Shown here in pieces: positions 63,295 through 64,000 of a stretch of 64,000 bases of DNA (its first letter is position 1; each line of letters opens with the position of its first letter). Source of the DNA: Eucalyptus grandis. Its lineage: Eukaryota; Streptophyta; Magnoliopsida; Myrtales; Myrtaceae. The notes under the pieces were generated by a model, which was given only the letters and a program-made list of their open reading frames with translations, had not been told where the DNA came from and searched no databases. Location: the NCBI RefSeq assembly GCF_016545825.1, contig NC_052619.1, positions 38,345,682 to 38,409,681 on the forward strand, written 5' to 3'. The position numbers were made by a program, and so were the translations under genes.

Positions 63295-64000
63295 ATGGAG
63301 GAGAGAGAAACGACGAAGCAGAAGACGAAGACGAAGAAGCAGAAGCGCGCGCGCTCGGGGTTCTGGACATGGGTCGTCGCGTCGGTCGCGTTCCGGCTCG
63401 CCCTCGTCTACCTCCCCAGGAACCTCCGCCTGTCCACCCGCCCCGAGGTCGCCAGCCCTCTCACCAGCATTCGCGCCGTAACGCCGCCTCTTTTCGCTCC
63501 GTCGATCGATTCCCGATCCCCGATCCCCTGCCCCCTCCTCCCTTGAAATCTTGGAGGTCCATTTTCTGATACGATTTCTGGTTTTTCTTGTTTGTGCCGC
63601 CTGCAATTGGCGAAGGCTACTGGTTGAAGCAGTCGGTGATGTCTCCCTACGCAGGTTCCGTTTGATCTCTGTAAAAAGGAAGCTGCTTGTTTGCCTACTG
63701 GTGTGTCGCTGTTTGATGCTTTGATCCCTTCCACAGGTTCCATGTATCACGGTTCTCCTTTGCTGTTGCTCGCTCTTGGACCTCTCGCTGTCAAAAGGTA
63801 ACTATCGGAGTATAATCGCCGATGCATTTTGAAGGCTAGGTTGATTGTGAGCTTTGCTGGTTATCTGCTAGAACTGAACTAGATTTATTTGGCATTATCG
63901 AAGCGGGTTGTTTTCGATTCTAGAAATTGAATTTCTTTTTAGGGGAGTTTTAGTTTCTTGCGTGTTGTGAAGTTAATTATGTTCTGTAGCTTTCTCGCGA
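63295..64000 (+). CDS. PIGU: PIG-U, GPI transamidase subunit (5' end only)
   Basis: PIG-U is a multi-pass ER membrane subunit of the complex that attaches GPI anchors to proteins. Exon 1 (63295-63477) encodes a basic N-terminus, then GFWTWVVASVAFRLALVYLP, a first membrane segment, and RPEVASPLTSIRA. Exon 2 (ending 63654) encodes EGYWLKQSVMSPYAG. Exon 3 (63737-63797) encodes GSMYHGSPLLLALGPLAVKR with a GTAACT donor. These are the conserved early blocks of plant PIG-U. The gene continues past the window. Oddity: the start of exon 2 has no clear AG where LAEGYW should begin (TGCAATTGGCGAAGG), so the acceptor is mutated, misread in the assembly, or shifted. Confidence 0.85.

Noticed and set aside
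63061..63750. 229-codon minus-strand frame opposite PIGU
   Set aside because: It is the shadow of the GC-rich 5' leader and exons of PIGU; very high Arg/Glu/Gly content and no family features.

Overview
The window is plant nuclear DNA, from a eudicot as far as the sequence allows. It has GT-AG introns, plant gene families (DUF247, GH1 beta-glucosidase, an F-box/FBA gene, chloroplast-type acyl-activating enzyme) and a dense load of plant transposons: MULE, Ty1/copia, Ty3, TRIM, SINE and palindromic TIR elements. A woody Myrtales-type genome would fit, but nothing seen here fixes the species. No prokaryotic, organellar or CRISPR sequence was seen.

Layout. 1-7 kb: a decayed Mutator-like element (MULE). 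8-20.7 kb: a direct segmental duplication of a DUF247 locus, both copies broken. Copy 1 (8.0-9.3 kb) has two small frameshifts and a 0.9 kb TIR element in its upstream flank. Copy 2 (12.0-19.2 kb) is split by a 5.9 kb copia element whose 5' LTR is fused to a TRIM element. 21.8-22.3 kb: a degenerate tandem repeat of about 67 bp. 23.3-28.5 kb: a complete 13-exon GH1 beta-glucosidase, the only gene in the window that reads through intact. 29.9-31.5 kb: a second MULE fragment. 32.5-36.2 kb: a Ty3 fragment, then a copia element with a perfect target-site duplication and a large internal deletion.

From 36.7 to 61.1 kb lies a zone of gene fragments that keep their introns: part of a long-chain acyl-ACP/CoA synthetase (AAE15/16 type), the C-terminal half of DNA topoisomerase II, an F-box gene with one frameshift, a fragment resembling ALF4 (weak), a mid-section of an insulin-degrading-enzyme-like M16 protease, an exonuclease 1 (EXO1) core followed by a five-unit tandem array that multiplies one EXO1 exon, and a chimera joining a copy of the AAE segment to the C-terminus of a selenium-binding protein. 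A SINE with an 11 bp target-site duplication and parts of a Sirevirus-like copia element sit in the same zone. At 63.3 kb the first exons of a PIG-U gene (GPI transamidase subunit) begin and run off the window.

The genes do not form a pathway. The window is most informative about genome change: capture and fusion of gene fragments at introns, exon amplification, segmental duplication with alternative decay of the two copies, and nested elements with resolvable insertion sites. I did not find a convincing new biological system. The most unusual structures are the EXO1 exon array, the AAE/selenium-binding chimera and the TRIM-copia hybrid.
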